From assembly GCA_014529385.2 (NCBI GenBank), contig CM043945.1:188001-252000 (forward strand): a DNA stretch of 64,000 bases, given 5' to 3'. Made by a program: the position numbers and the translations under genes. Of this stretch, positions 10,621 to 21,502 are shown piece by piece; the stretch's first letter is position 1; the number at the start of each line of letters is the position of its first letter. This DNA is from Adiantum capillus-veneris (Eukaryota > Streptophyta > Polypodiopsida > Polypodiales > Pteridaceae). Under the pieces are notes generated by a model. It saw only the letters and a list, made by a program, of their open reading frames with translations. It was not told where the DNA came from and did not search any database.

Positions 10621-11716
10621 AGATTGTCGTCTTTTGATGTGTAGAGGTAGCTTGGAAGTAAGCGTACTTGCTAAGTACCTTTAGGATTGTAGGATTGTAG
10701 AATTAGATTAGGATTTTGAGAATGATTGATGGACAAGACAAGTCTTAAGATCAAGGCTCAAAAAACCATAAAAAACAAGAAAACAAGAATTTGTTGACAC
10801 TTTCCACAACCCCATTCAGTAGAGCCTAGGAGTAGGGTAAGTAGAATCCGAAGTGGAATTCAGAACATTTCTCTCTCCAAAGGAATCATCTGTGAGTTGT
10901 TTATGTGACTTAAGCCAGCTTCTTGAAAATTGGGTCTGCGGATACAAAACAATTGATAACTTAAACAAAGTTTGTTCAAACTTAGTGAAACTTGTCCAAG
11001 TTGTATACTTGGCAAAACAAGCGAGAAAGTGCAAAAATTTGAGAAAAGTAAATAATCACAATTATTTACTACTAATACACAGAGACATGATTTTTGACTT
11101 TTGAACTTCTACAGTGTTAGATCCACATAATACAAGGCCCACGGGCAATTTTGGTTTCAATCAGATCCAAATTGGTACTTGTTCACTCAGTTTCCAGGTT
11201 GCAGATTAGTCTTGGACTTTTTGTAAAAGTGAAATCCGAAAGTCTCAATTGCTAGCTCAGTTAGATCGATTTGACGTGATACACATAGACCACTCACAAT
11301 AGTTAGCAAGAATTGTACAGTCTTTGGGAAAGAATAGCTAGCTTGATTAAAACTGATACAGGAATCAGGTTGCAGACAAGGAATTGAAAGCTTGATAGAA
11401 GTTGCAATCAAGTCAAGTGGAAGAAATTGACAACAAGTCAATTCAACGATAAGTACTCTATCCAAGGCTTCACAAGTCTATATGAACCTTAGATCTCATC
11501 GTATACTAGAAAATCAAGGCATATTTGGAGAGACCGCTAGTAGAGTATCCACCAAAGAGAGTGTTAATGAAGGAGATCACTTGGACACTATCTTTGAAGA
11601 AGTCTGAGACACTTTTTCAAAATCAACATCTGAAATGTCTTCTATTTGACTCATTCGAAAACCGGAACAACAATTCGCTATAAGCATATACTCTCTTTTT
11701 ATAAGACTAATCGCCG
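10621..11716. other. No gene recognised
   Basis: Short open frames on both strands have no recognisable content. The right part could be leader sequence of the gag relic at 11993, but I see no primer site. Confidence 0.4.
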
Positions 11717-12003
11717 GGTGAAAGCATGTTAACTTGTCATGCTTTTTCATGTCCCGGACAATGCTAACTAGCACAATTTTGACATATGCTAACTAGTACA
11801 ATAACTTGAGCTACATCTCCAAGATCTATGACATATGATATATCAATAGAAAGCACTTGAAACAAGGAATCCAAATGTACAACCTCCGAAAAATTTTGAT
11901 ATTATTTGTAAAAAATTTTAGTGGACGCCCAACTTTTCGAAGATGTGCTAACTTGAAACTGCTAACTAGCACAAAAAGCGCGACAGGTTAACATGCTTTC
12001 AAC
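11717..12003. repeat. Inverted repeat and TGCTAACTAGCACAA motifs
   Basis: GGGTGAAAGCATGTTAAC near 11717 is the near-exact reverse complement of GTTAACATGCTTTCAACCC near 11985. Between them TGCTAACTAG(C/T)ACAA occurs at about 11763, 11789 and 11958. The right arm contains the ATG of the gag relic. Confidence 0.5.
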
Positions 12004-13090
12004 CCATGGAGTTCAGGTTTACCTGGATCCTAATGAAGAGTATTCTATTCGCATTGATGACCATGGCAGAAAGTTTGAAGAGGAAATCAGGGTGAACAAA
12101 CAAGGAAAAATATACATGGATAGAAATGGAACTCAAAATTTACAAGTTGAAAACCCTGACGTGATAGACAAATGGGGGTTAGAAGTAAATACCATAATTC
12201 CAAATATGGTAGCAAAAGAAGGAACACCAACTTTATAATTTGAGAGATACAATCAAGTTGATTTGAGCCTCTGAAACGGCTTAGTACGGATAATCCTAGG
12301 ATCGGAGTCTATTGTTGGGAGGATAGAAACGTCAAAGATCTCCTACGGACTTCTCATGCCAAATAAGGACAATTAATGCCCATTAAGATCATTTATATCT
12401 TCAAAATCAAAGATAAGAGATCAACAAATCTACCAACCTACCTGTTTAGGAATTGTTATAACAACAATTTTGTTATGATGACTCCTGAGGAGGTGGAACA
12501 AACCAAATACCAAGGATACTCCATAAGGGATTGGATATTGGGCCAAGGACCAGAAACTATTCCAAGAGATGAACTCCGCAAGAGATATTTTGAGAGTAAT
12601 GTTAAGAAACCAGAAACCACCTCATCACGAAGAAAACCAGGTGACACTAAAGCCAGTCCAAGGCTACATGAGTCACTATTTCTAGCAGATTGTTTTGAAG
12701 GACTCGGAACAGGACCAACAGGGAGGAGATTGGGAGTTGAACCAAATAGACGTGACAGATAAGCTGATTTTAAAAAATGGGTCAAAAAATATAGTGGATT
12801 TGGAGATCCATATGACCACTTAGCAAGCTTTAAGCAAGTGCTAAGTGCAGAAGGCATATTTGATTTCCATACTCAATTTGATGGATTTGGAATGACATTA
12901 GAAGGAAAAACACTGACATGGTTCCAAAACATTCCACCAAGGTCGATCATGGACTTGAATACCTTAGCTCAAGGATTTGTAGCTGCATCTTCCAAAACGG
13001 GGATCAAACACAATACGGTAGCTTAAATCTATAGCTTTAAACAGAAACAAGGTGAGTCTGTTAGGGAATGTGCAACTCGAATGAAGTAAT
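11993..13090 (+). pseudogene. Retroelement gag relic (capsid region)
   Basis: Pieces in several frames make one Gag-like protein. An 81-residue start (MLSTHGVQVYLDPNEEYSIR) is followed by IGVYCWEDRNVKDLL, a linker with MMTPEEVEQTKYQGYSIRDW, then the capsid stretch KKWVKKYSGFGDPYDHLASF, FDGFGMTLEGKTLTWFQ and FKQKQGESVRECATRMKQYI. That capsid stretch aligns by eye with the one at 18290-18655 (KKWVxxKYSGxxDPxDH, GFGLTLE, TWF, FKQKxxESVR), so both derive from one gypsy-type family. Internal stops (12236, 12760, 13026) and frame changes show that it is dead. Nothing of pol follows; the sequence passes into a minisatellite. Confidence 0.75.
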
Positions 13091-13124
13091 ACATTGCAAG
13101 ATGCCGAGAGCTAGAGATGTGTCA

Positions 13125-13360
13125 TAGTTATGGTTTGGCAGTCAACTTATGGTTATGGTTTGGCACAAAGTTTATGTTTATGGTTTGGTAGTCAAGTTAT
13201 GGTTATGGTTTTACAATGATGCTATCACACAACCATGTTTCGGTTTGGGATTGACAATCAAGTTATGGTTATGGTTTTGCAATGATGGTATGGAAGTCAT
13301 GTCATGGTTATGGTTTGGCAATTAGGTTATGGTTATGGTTTTGCAATGATGGTATGGCTA
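13125..13360. repeat. Minisatellite built on GGTTATGGTTTGGCA
   Basis: Imperfect tandem repeats of TTATGGTTATGGTTTGGCA alternating with a TTTTGCAATGATG variant. The array ends only a few bases before the CACTA terminus at 13365. Confidence 0.8.
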
Positions 13361-13364
13361 TTAT

Positions 13365-13580
13365 CACTACAAGAGGTTGTGTGCTCTTGTGACGCTATTA
13401 GCGACGGAAATACACTGGTTTTTATAAACCCCGGCGTCGCTAAAACCGTCGCTAAGAGCGTAGCTATATAGAGACGCTCATAGCGACGGTTTTAGCAACG
13501 TTTACACAGAAGACTATAGCGACGCTCATAGAGACACTACAGAGCCATAAATAGCGACGGTTATAGCGACGCCCGAGAGA
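13365..13580. repeat. CACTA terminal repeat and subterminal AGCGACG motifs
   Basis: CACTACAAGAGG is followed by many AGCGACG/CGTCGCT heptamers, for example CCGGCGTCGCTAAAACCGTCGCTAAG cut here as CCGGCGTCGCT and ACCGTCGCT. Such subterminal repeats are the binding sites of TNPA-type proteins in known CACTA elements. Confidence 0.8.
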
Positions 13581-13936
13581 ATTTTTTTTTGGTGACAGGG
13601 CATTGAATGCCCTGCCACCCATCAACATATTGTACTTGATTCACTTTTTAAAAAAAGTGCAAGGGTAGATAAAAGACTCAAAATAGTCACCCACAAGATG
13701 CATTGTTTGCAAAATTGACAATTGTACACATCATAGGCAAAATGAATTGATTCGCAAATGTAATAATGACAATTGTACAACATCATAGGCATAAAGAATT
13801 GATTGGCAAAAGGAACTGCGGTGACAAATGTAATAATATACATGGTTCAAAAAGACGTATAAAATCCGTCTCATGATACATAAGCTATGAGAAACCCTAA
13901 ACTAATGCTATCTAGCTACGGCTAAACTGACGTCGT

Positions 13937-15250
13937 CTAGTCAGACGTCTCATCGCGTCTAAGCGGCGTATCTGTCGGATTCTGCAAAAAAAGACAATAA
14001 GACAGCTTTCAGTAAGTATAAACATATAACGACATTTATAAAACAATACAAAAAATAGAAAAGAGTAAACCCTAATACTAACCATGCCGCCGCGAGAACT
14101 GAGAATGTCCATCAGGGCGTTTAAGCCCTTCCTGCCTGCGTACTCGCGCTCGTACGGTGTGGGATCACGTCCTGTCATCGACCACTATCAAAACATACAA
14201 AGATTTCATTATGTTAGAATTAAAAAACTCATAAACCCTAAACTATCGAACATAAAGAGCAATGCGAAAACACTTACAAAATCGGCCTCAAATGATGCCA
14301 TCCACCGCTCGCTCCCAAGTGGTGCGAGCTCCCTGCCTCTACTCGTGCTCTGGCTGCATCCTTTTGTTGCTTCCACTTGTCGGGATTCTCGCGCGCTGCT
14401 TTCTTCTCATTCTTCCAATCTTCTTTGGCCAGCCAATCTGGCCTGTTCCACCCATTCTTGATTGCTTTTTGCACTTCGGAACGCTTGTGTTTGCAGTATT
14501 CGCGCATTCGAATCTTCATCAGGTCTTCATTGAAGCGTTGATCCCGTGTTGGAACGGGAAAATCATCATGAAGTATGCTGATGACTCTGTTTTTTAAATC
14601 ACTTGGTACTTCAATCCATTTGTTTAGTATGTAGTGTCTAAACAGCTGAGAGCAAAGACCACGCATGCGCGAGATCACCTTCTTGCCGTCATCATCCATG
14701 ATGATGCCGCCGCTGAAGTCGATGGAGTAAGACAAGCCCTCTGGCCGGTGACGTGTGAACCTGGGTGTCCCGGCAGGGGGTCTCTAGCGGCGTGTCGATG
14801 GGGGTACGGACGTCAGGTGTCGCCACCGGCGTCTGGGCCCCGAAGCGAGGAGTGTCGAGTGGGGTGGCTCCTGGCGGAGTAGGTAGAGGTGTGTAGCTTC
14901 TAGGAACAGTCAGCCGTGCAAAACCTGGCGTAGATGGCGATGCTGTGGCTGGTGTGGGGGCGGGCAAAGAAGGGGAGGGTAAAGAGCCTCGTCGAACACG
15001 AGGCGGTGTGGAGGCATCGGTGGCGGAATCCCCACAACAACCGCCCCCGCCACCACTAGAGCGCCGGTGTCTAGACGAGTGTGAAGCTCGTCTCGTCGAC
15101 GCCGAAGCTTCGGAGCGTGCCGAATGCTCCGAAAGAGAGGGAGATGCGGATGGAGTAGGAATGCGCGATGATGCGCCAAGAGCGATGACGCTCCACGTAC
15201 CACTGTCTCTGCTGCGGTGACAAAGAAGAAAGAAACTCCTCATCATCCAT
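13937..15250 (-). pseudogene. CACTA Transposase_24-like (TNPA-type) gene, frame-broken
   Basis: Start ATG 15250 gives MDDEEFLSSLSPQQRQWYVE, then the frame changes into a Ser/Pro/Thr-rich linker (PTPSASPSLS, TPLPTPPGATPLDTP). The domain follows at 14735-14274: KKVISRMRGLCSQLFRHYIL, KWIEVPSDLKNRVISILHDD, RPDWLAKEDWKNEKKAA and RVEAGSSHHLG, the pattern of the plant transposase family PF03004. After HHLG one base appears lost and SERWMASFEADF continues in another frame. A donor GTAAGT (near 14275) joins an acceptor before SMTGRDPTPYEREYAG; a second intron runs from GTTAGT (near 14088) to TTTTTTGCAG (near 13985); the last exon ends TPLRRDETSD and stop at 13937. The introns are inferred from splice signals. 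It probably bound the transposon ends. Confidence 0.75.
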
Positions 15251-15524
15251 ACCTGCATTAAACACACGAATATTTAAACTTAATATTGAATGATAGAGTA
15301 GACAATGACGCAAAGACCATTAAATACAATGACGTAATGATGCATATAAATACAATGACGCAATGAATTGATGAGTGATAGAAGAGGCAAGTCGAAAACT
15401 CAGAATTTTCAATCAAAAGATGTGAGCGCGAGTAGAAAAGAGCGTTATACACCATGGAAGGTACTTAGAGAGCCAGAGCTTTTACAACACGGAGCAAAAT
15501 TGTTCAAATACAATATTTGTGGCT

Positions 15525-16236
15525 TTAAGAGATCTCTCTCTCATCCTCGCATAACTCAGCATAACTTCCTATATCTATATAGAGCTCTCCGTTTAAACAC
15601 ATATCCTCTGTTTCATTTTGTAGCTCCTCTGCATGCACCCCATATAGAGTAGTAGCATCTTGATGCTCGTATGGCACCAGCGCAGTGGCTTCTGATTGAG
15701 CATCTTCTCTGATCTCCTCCATTGATGCCGTTGTGATTGGCACATGGTAGCCTTCATATGTCCTTGCACTACGAGGGGCTACCTCTATGACGTACCACAG
15801 TTTGATGTAGAATTTGTAGGATGAAATATTACCTGCCAGAGCCACATAAATTACATGAGAGCTTTCAAGCACATAACTTGTAAAAGGGGGATGTTAACTA
15901 TTTACATACTTACTTGTTCACAATTCTCGGGTAGTACGAAAGTGTCTCTTAGGTCTGTCCATTTCTTAGTAGAATCCACCTCAGAAAACCAGACTCTCCT
16001 CTACGCACAGTAGCGTTGCGACCCTCCATGATTATCTTGAACCATTGCACGTCGAACAAGTCGAACAAAAAATACTGTGTATCGATCCTCAAAAAATCTA
16101 TGTATCCATGATTATCTTGAACCATTGCACGTCGAACAAGTCAACAAAATAATCCTCTGTAATCGATCCTCAAAATCTCTTGCAGCGTGCCGAAGTAAGT
16201 GAGTTCCGCACCACAGGATCTGCATCAGAGGAACGT
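15525..16236 (-). pseudogene. CACTA transposase C-terminus, DUF4216-like, cut by gap
   Basis: Read on the - strand from the gap: ADPVVRNSLTYFGTLQEI, LRIDYRG, DLFDVQWFKI, then WTDLRDTFVLPENCEQ, a donor GTAAGTATG (near 15913), an acceptor before GNISSYKFYIKLWYVIEVAP, and a tail with SEATALVPYEHQDATTLYG ending at 15525. The order Y-G-L-I-LDY...W...FVLP...QVFY...W-VI is that of the DUF4216 domain in plant CACTA TNPD-type transposases. A tandem duplication and stop codons disrupt it near the gap. The N-terminal catalytic part would be across the gap. Confidence 0.7.
16028..16183. repeat. Tandem duplication of about 78 bp in CACTA coding
   Basis: CCATGATTATCTTGAACC starts at about 16027 and again at about 16106, each followed by GCACGTCGAACAAGTC and CGATCCTCAAAA. 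The second unit differs by small indels. The duplication interrupts the DUF4216-like frame. Confidence 0.8.
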
Positions 16237-16436
16237 NNNNNNNNNNNNNNNNNNNNNNNNNNNNNNNNNNNNNNNNNNNNNNNNNNNNNNNNNNNNNNNN
16301 NNNNNNNNNNNNNNNNNNNNNNNNNNNNNNNNNNNNNNNNNNNNNNNNNNNNNNNNNNNNNNNNNNNNNNNNNNNNNNNNNNNNNNNNNNNNNNNNNNNN
16401 NNNNNNNNNNNNNNNNNNNNNNNNNNNNNNNNNNNN
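16237..16436. other. Assembly gap (200 N)
   Basis: Exactly 200 N, a conventional scaffold-join length, so the true distance is unknown and the sequences on either side need not be neighbours by this spacing. Confidence 0.99.
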
Positions 16437-17430
16437 TCCAAGGCCTAATTTTGAGACCAAACCAAAGATGACTCCATAGGCATGTTCTAAATGTTTATTG
16501 AGTGCATGTGATAAATTTCATTTCATTTGGGTCAGTGAAAGTGAAGATTGAACAACTTTAGCATTTTTTATTGACAAAGGCAAGAATAGCTAAAATTTGG
16601 GACTTTTGAAATCCAAACCAAAATCTAAGCATACCACTGGGTTATTGACATCAGGGGAAGCTGTGGGACAAGTCTGGGTCAAACAGGCCAAAAAGACATC
16701 CTACGCGTAGGATTCTTCACCATGATTTAGCACTCCAAATCAACCTCTGAGCATACCACAGTGATTAGCATCCTTAAGTAGAGTCTGTGATTCAAATTTG
16801 GGGCAATTCTAAGCACTTAGACATCCTACGCGTAGATCTACTGCATGATTCTGAGACCAAAATTCTCCTGTGACCATACCATGTTGTTGTATAGCCTTAG
16901 GTAAGCCTCCTAGGCAAATTTGGTCCAATTTGGAGTTGATTTGACTTGGAATTCATCAGAACAGACATCAGGCTTTTGGAATAGATTCTTGATCATTTGA
17001 CCAACCTATAGGTGTCAGAATCAAAAAGTAAAAATAGCTGTGAGTTTAGCACATCAAGGGAAGCTACAGTGCAAGTTTGAGATAAAACAGAGAAAAAAGA
17101 CATCCTACGCATAGAATGTCTCCAGCTTGATTTAGGACTCCAAACCAACCTATGAGCACACCACTGTGATCAGCACATCAAGGAGAAACTGGGTGTGAAA
17201 ATTTCAAGTCATTCTGCAAAAAGACATCCTACGTGTAGGATGTCCTCAAGGCCATTTTTAGGTCCAAATGAAATTCTGAGCATACCATTGTGTTGCTGGA
17301 CTTAAGGGGAGTCTCTGGACCAAATTTTGTTAAATTCTGAGCAAAAAGACATCCTACGCGTAGTATGTCTCTAGGCAAGTTTTAGGGTCCGACTGAAATT
17401 TTGACCATACATAAGTGTTTCACATGTCAC
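16437..17430. repeat. ~125-bp tandem array with palindromic core
   Basis: The motif GACATCCTACGCGTAG starts at 16695, 16820, 16974 (only GACATC kept), 17099, 17223 and 17348: spacings 125, 154, 125, 124 and 125. The fullest copies are near-perfect palindromes around CATCCTACGCGTAGGATG. Other unit words recur too (GAGCATACCA, CCAAATC/GGACTCCAAA, AGGGGAAGCT). The array lies upstream of a gag relic on the + strand and is probably its leader or LTR, though no primer site is seen. Confidence 0.85.
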
Positions 17431-17819
17431 AGAGATCCAAATCTTCTTTTAAAATTGAATTTGGACTCATTTTGACTAGTTTAAACTGCATTTCACTGTT
17501 TTGGCCATAACTTTCACAAACGTATCGATCGGAAAAGTTTTTTATATCAAAACGTAGCCTGAGACAACGGAAATTGTTTAGTTCAACTTTGAAAAAACGT
17601 CGTTTAAGGCCTCAAAATGCATCCGCAAGTTAGGGTGTCTGAAAGCGACAATTTGCGAGAATTGTGACGAAACGGTTGCAGTTTTGGACATAGTTTCAAC
17701 TTTTCCCTAACCAAAGCACTTGAACACAGTGGACTAAGTCTACTTGAACCAAGAAAAATCTCTTAAGCCCAGAAATCATGTCTACCCTAGATTCAAATGC
17801 AGCTTACACAAGCTTGAGA
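17431..17819 (+). other. Probable leader of the second gypsy-type element
   Basis: Sequence between array and first coding homology. No gene, primer site or stable hairpin could be supported. Confidence 0.4.
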
Positions 17820-18660
17820 TCCCGACGATAGAGGAATATCCTCCCACAATGGATCTTCCAAACTTGCAATTGATCTTGTTGAGAGAGTTTGGATGATTGG
17901 TCATGAGAGTGAAGGACTATATAGATACATTGACGACAATGAGGTCAATCTTTATAGGTGCTCAGATCCATACCTATAAGAGATAACGGATTACAAGCTC
18001 TTATATGTCTACACATACGGAGTCGACTGTCAATGGAGATCTATAGTTGGCGACAAGTATGGACGAGAATACAGAGTTGTAGAAAGCACAAATCCACAGA
18101 CTGTACTAGAAAGAGGTGGATATTTGGTCAATGAAGGATCACAAATGCCTCCACCAAACACGAGAATTCCTATAGGAATTCCAAGAAGAGAGCCACCAGC
18201 ATTCCCTTCAAGAGCGATAACGAGAGAAGGATTGGGAGAGTCTCTAGTTAGACATGTAGACAATCGATGAGTTAGACCATCCCAAGTCCAGAAATGGGTA
18301 AACAGAAAATACTCCGGAGATAAAGATCCGAGAGATCATGTAACGGCTTTTAGAAGAGTGATTAGAGCAGAGGAAGTTTCACATTTTGCGACACAGTTTG
18401 TGGGATTTGGATTGACTCTAGAAGATGATGCAGCTACATGGTTCGACTCGGTGGAAAAATGGGATTTTGAGACCCTAGATAAGCTGTTTGAGGAGTTTAT
18501 TGAAGAATTCTTGCCAAAAGGCATTGCTCACAACACGGTCCCGCAAATCCATAGATTCAAACAGAAAGAGGATGAATCAGTACGCAAAGCATCATTACGG
18601 CTCAAGAGGTATGTTAAGCTCTATCCGAGAGCGGATTACCTACGCAAGCACGACTGATGT
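17820..18660 (+). pseudogene. Gag N-terminus and capsid of second gypsy-type family
   Basis: One frame with two stops covers most of this stretch: AIDLVERVWMIGHESEGLYR, NEVNLYRC, YVYTYGVDCQWRSIVGDKYG, PPPNTRIPIGIPRREPPAFP, then after a TGA the capsid-like VQKWVNRKYSGDKDPRDHV, ATQFVGFGLTLEDDAATWFD, FIEEFLPKGIAHNTVPQIHR and FKQKEDESVRKASLRLKRYV. This matches the retrotransposon Gag (PF03732-type) pattern and the relic at 12770-13090. The longest ATG-started piece is 18358-18657. Gag would package element RNA; this copy is inactive. Confidence 0.8.
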
Positions 18661-20480
18661 TGATCTTTATCCAGGGAATAAGACATGCAGGCCTTCAAAA
18701 GGATCTGCATATGATAAGGAGGATGACGCTAAACGAGTTGATCAAAAAGATCTTTATCTAGTGGATAATTGTGAGGCATACAAAGAAAAGGACTTAAAGA
18801 GTGAAGGATATGACACATCCTCTCAGCACAGTGTTTCACAGATAAGTGAGTCCATTGCCAAGCCAACGACACCTATTGATCAAGAAAAGCTATCGACGAC
18901 TTGGTCAAGAGGTTGATTCCTCTTGTAAGGTCTAATTTGGGAGAGCCGAAGTGGTGTGAAATTGAGAGAAAATGGACGAACCATATGGGGGAAGAGTGCT
19001 ATTATAGCATGGAAAATTCTAGGGAGAGGTATGTACAACCTGTTCCAGAAGCACCTAATCCACCTAGATACATTACGGGGAATGCACCAGGACCAGTAGG
19101 AGTTTTAAGGCCACAGCTTGTCTTAGGACAACAACCTCTGCTGCCAGGTGCTAGAATGCAGGTAGACATGAGATACATGCCAATGATGGAAGCATCAAAT
19201 AAACCAACGCCAGTACCAGCTACAATGTGGTATAGCAACCAAAGTGAGTACTACCCTTCGGAGAAACAAAATGTGAGAGAAACACATGGAGTGGTGAGGC
19301 TGGTACAACCTCCACCTCCTGGGTTTCAATCGAAAGAAAGAAGGTATGAAATGGACGAAAGGACATTGCGATTCATTGCAAATAGCGGCTTATCCAGGTC
19401 AAAGCTTGCTTATAGCCAAGAGGAATGCTAAAAAAATCTCCTCAACCAGAGACAGATTGTCACAAAAGTCATGACAACCACTTGGTCAAACAATTTCCTC
19501 ATACGGAGATCACTGAAGTAAATGCCTATTGTCTTGAGTGTGGCATCACTCACTTGATCCCCGATTGCCCGAAAAACCCAAACCAAATCAGGAAAATCAT
19601 GACAAATGTATTAGGGATTGTTCAGCTACCTAGTAGCTCAGAAAATGAAAATGTTGTACCAGTTCAAGTAGTTACGAGAGCACAAGCTCAACAGAAAGCT
19701 AATGAGAATCCAGAGACAAAGAACACGGAAAGTGACATGAGTCCAAAGAAAGATGATGGACCAAAGACAGACGCACCTAGTCAGAAAACCAATAGCACAC
19801 AAAATAGTTGGAAAGCTAGAAAGACTAGGATGAAAGCACGCAGGGAACGAGAGCAAAAATCCCTAGCTGAGAAGCTTACCGAAGCTGAGGAGAAGATAAA
19901 ACAACAGGAGGAAAAGGAGGCACCTTCTCTTACACAAATGGTTAAACCTCTAGAAGAACCATCCACGGATGAGAAACCGAGAAGTGCTAGTTCAGGAGGA
20001 TCTGTGTTGGTAGAGAAGGTTAATGAGACATTAGATACCCTCTTGAAAGCCTATGATGTGAGGCTCAAAAACAACCAAACCCAAGAACACAGGTGGATGA
20101 CATATCCCTATGTGGAACTAGAAAATCAAAAGTTTGAAATGTGCCTGAAAATGATTCAAACAGCCCAAGCTTTACTAGAACCACCAGTTGCAAAACCTGA
20201 GGATGATCCGTGTCATGCCTACACAAGTAATCCCACCAAACCAGGAACTAAAAGATCCAGATTCTAGTCATGAACACAGACCAAACCTCAAAGACCCAGC
20301 CTTAGAACCAAGGATAGTACTGAATACCACGGATAACTCTTCCGAGGGATTTCACCAAGCTATACCTGAGGATTGTAAAGAGATAGATAGTTTTGAAGAA
20401 TTGTGGAAACAAGTCAGAGAGGCCAATGAAGCGGATGACCTAAGAAGATGAGTAGACAAGACTGGTGATGAACGAGGAGT
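18661..20480 (+). pseudogene. Gag C-terminal part with zinc knuckle
   Basis: Continues the same gag across frame changes. 18901-19431 gives KRLIPLVRSNLGEPKWCEIE and a Pro-rich segment (VGVLRPQLVLGQQPLLPGAR). 19425-20267 gives YCLECGITHLIPDCPKNP, a C-x2-C-x3-H-x4-C zinc knuckle, then VVTRAQAQQKANENPETKN and a highly charged coil (KARKTRMKARREREQK, EKLTEAEEKIKQQEEKE). The tail 20188-20451 is acidic (EEFELWK-like SFEELWKQVREANEADDLRR). ORF ends overlap by a few bases, so only small indels separate the pieces. RNA binding by the knuckle is family knowledge. Confidence 0.75.
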
Positions 20481-21502
20481 GTTTCTACCACCAATAGAGG
20501 AATTTGAGACTGGATCTCAAATGAATTTAGATGTGCAATCGTATTGGGCGACAAAGGATCTGTACAATCTATGAATAGTCAACCCTATTCACTAAGAACA
20601 CTACCATCCTACATGGGAGAGTACGAGACCAAGTCAGATGTGGTTGCAGTCCCATCACAGAGACTGTCTCCCAACAAGGCCATCGATTCAAAGGGGCTAG
20701 TAGATATTCTATCTACCGCAGTCACTTGTACAATAATGTTAGCCGAGTTGCTCAGAATAAGACCAAACATGTGGCTAATGTCGGTAAATGTCTAGAGAAA
20801 TTTGGTGTAAAAACCCCAATGACTCAAATTGAGAAAGGCATCAAAGAGTTTGAAATGCCTCAACTAAATACTAGGCTAGTGCCATTAAACAAGGTAGGCG
20901 AGTATTACGAGGGAGAAGATGGAAACACCACCCTTCCTGTGGAACTCAATGGTGTAAAAACATGGCAATCCTTGATAGTGGAGCTGGTGTGTCCATTGCA
21001 ACAAAATTTTTTTGGAAAAAATGGGAAAACCTGCCTTGATATCCACACGAATGACCCTGCAGCTTGCAGACGGACACAAGGAAAAGCCCCTAGGACAGCT
21101 AGAAAAAGTTCTTGTTACTTCTTGTGGCATTGAATATGAACACACTTTGCTGTTGTTGACTTTGGCAAGAAGAACAACTATGACATCATTCTGGGAAGAC
21201 CATTCATGCGACAATTGAAAATGGTCCAAGATTGGGGTTATGACCATATATACCTAAGACATATGGAAACCATAACAAAGATAAACTTGAGGGACCATAG
21301 CTATAGGGATGTGACGAGAACACCGGTTGAGGAGTTTGATTCCGCCACAGTAGCAGGATCAGAACTTTCAGCTTGGTTAGGTAAGCCTAAAGAACTGTGG
21401 ATGTGTGGAGCTTCACAATGTGGTAGCTTGAAACATGAGGAATGTATCCTAGAGCGGGTTATAGAGGATATGGACGATATCCCAGAACCATTGAAGAGTT
21501 AG
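20481..21502 (+). pseudogene. Retroviral-type aspartic protease relic
   Basis: Near 20940-21010, LPVELNGVKTWQSL is followed, after a change of frame, by the protease signature LDSGAGVSIATK. A second frame change at the T-run around 21007 leads to KPALISTRMTLQLADG, EKVLVTSCGIEYEHTL and the C-terminal ILGRPFMRQLKMVQDWGYDH, the expected order for a retropepsin flap and closing ILGRPF motif. The signature triad D-S-G itself is present. The following residues (TRTPVEEFDSATVAG) are linker. No RT follows in this contig, so pol was lost or replaced. Confidence 0.75.

Larger units (their letters stand above)
13365..16236 (-). mobile_element. CACTA (En/Spm) DNA transposon, left end to assembly gap
   Basis: The terminus CACTACAAGAGG at 13365 is the hallmark of the CACTA superfamily, followed by subterminal copies of AGCGACG in both orientations. 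Inside, the - strand encodes a Transposase_24-like and a DUF4216-like region, the gene content of plant En/Spm elements. The other terminus is beyond the 200-N gap, so total length and the 3-bp target duplication are unknown. A related terminus occurs at 41939. Confidence 0.85.

Noticed and set aside
16112-16479. ORFs running through N
   Set aside because: They exist only because N was translated as X; the same holds for 48057-48479.
16437-17430. CRISPR-like array
   Set aside because: Unit bodies are homologous, not unique spacers, and the setting is a plant nuclear genome with retroelement coding.
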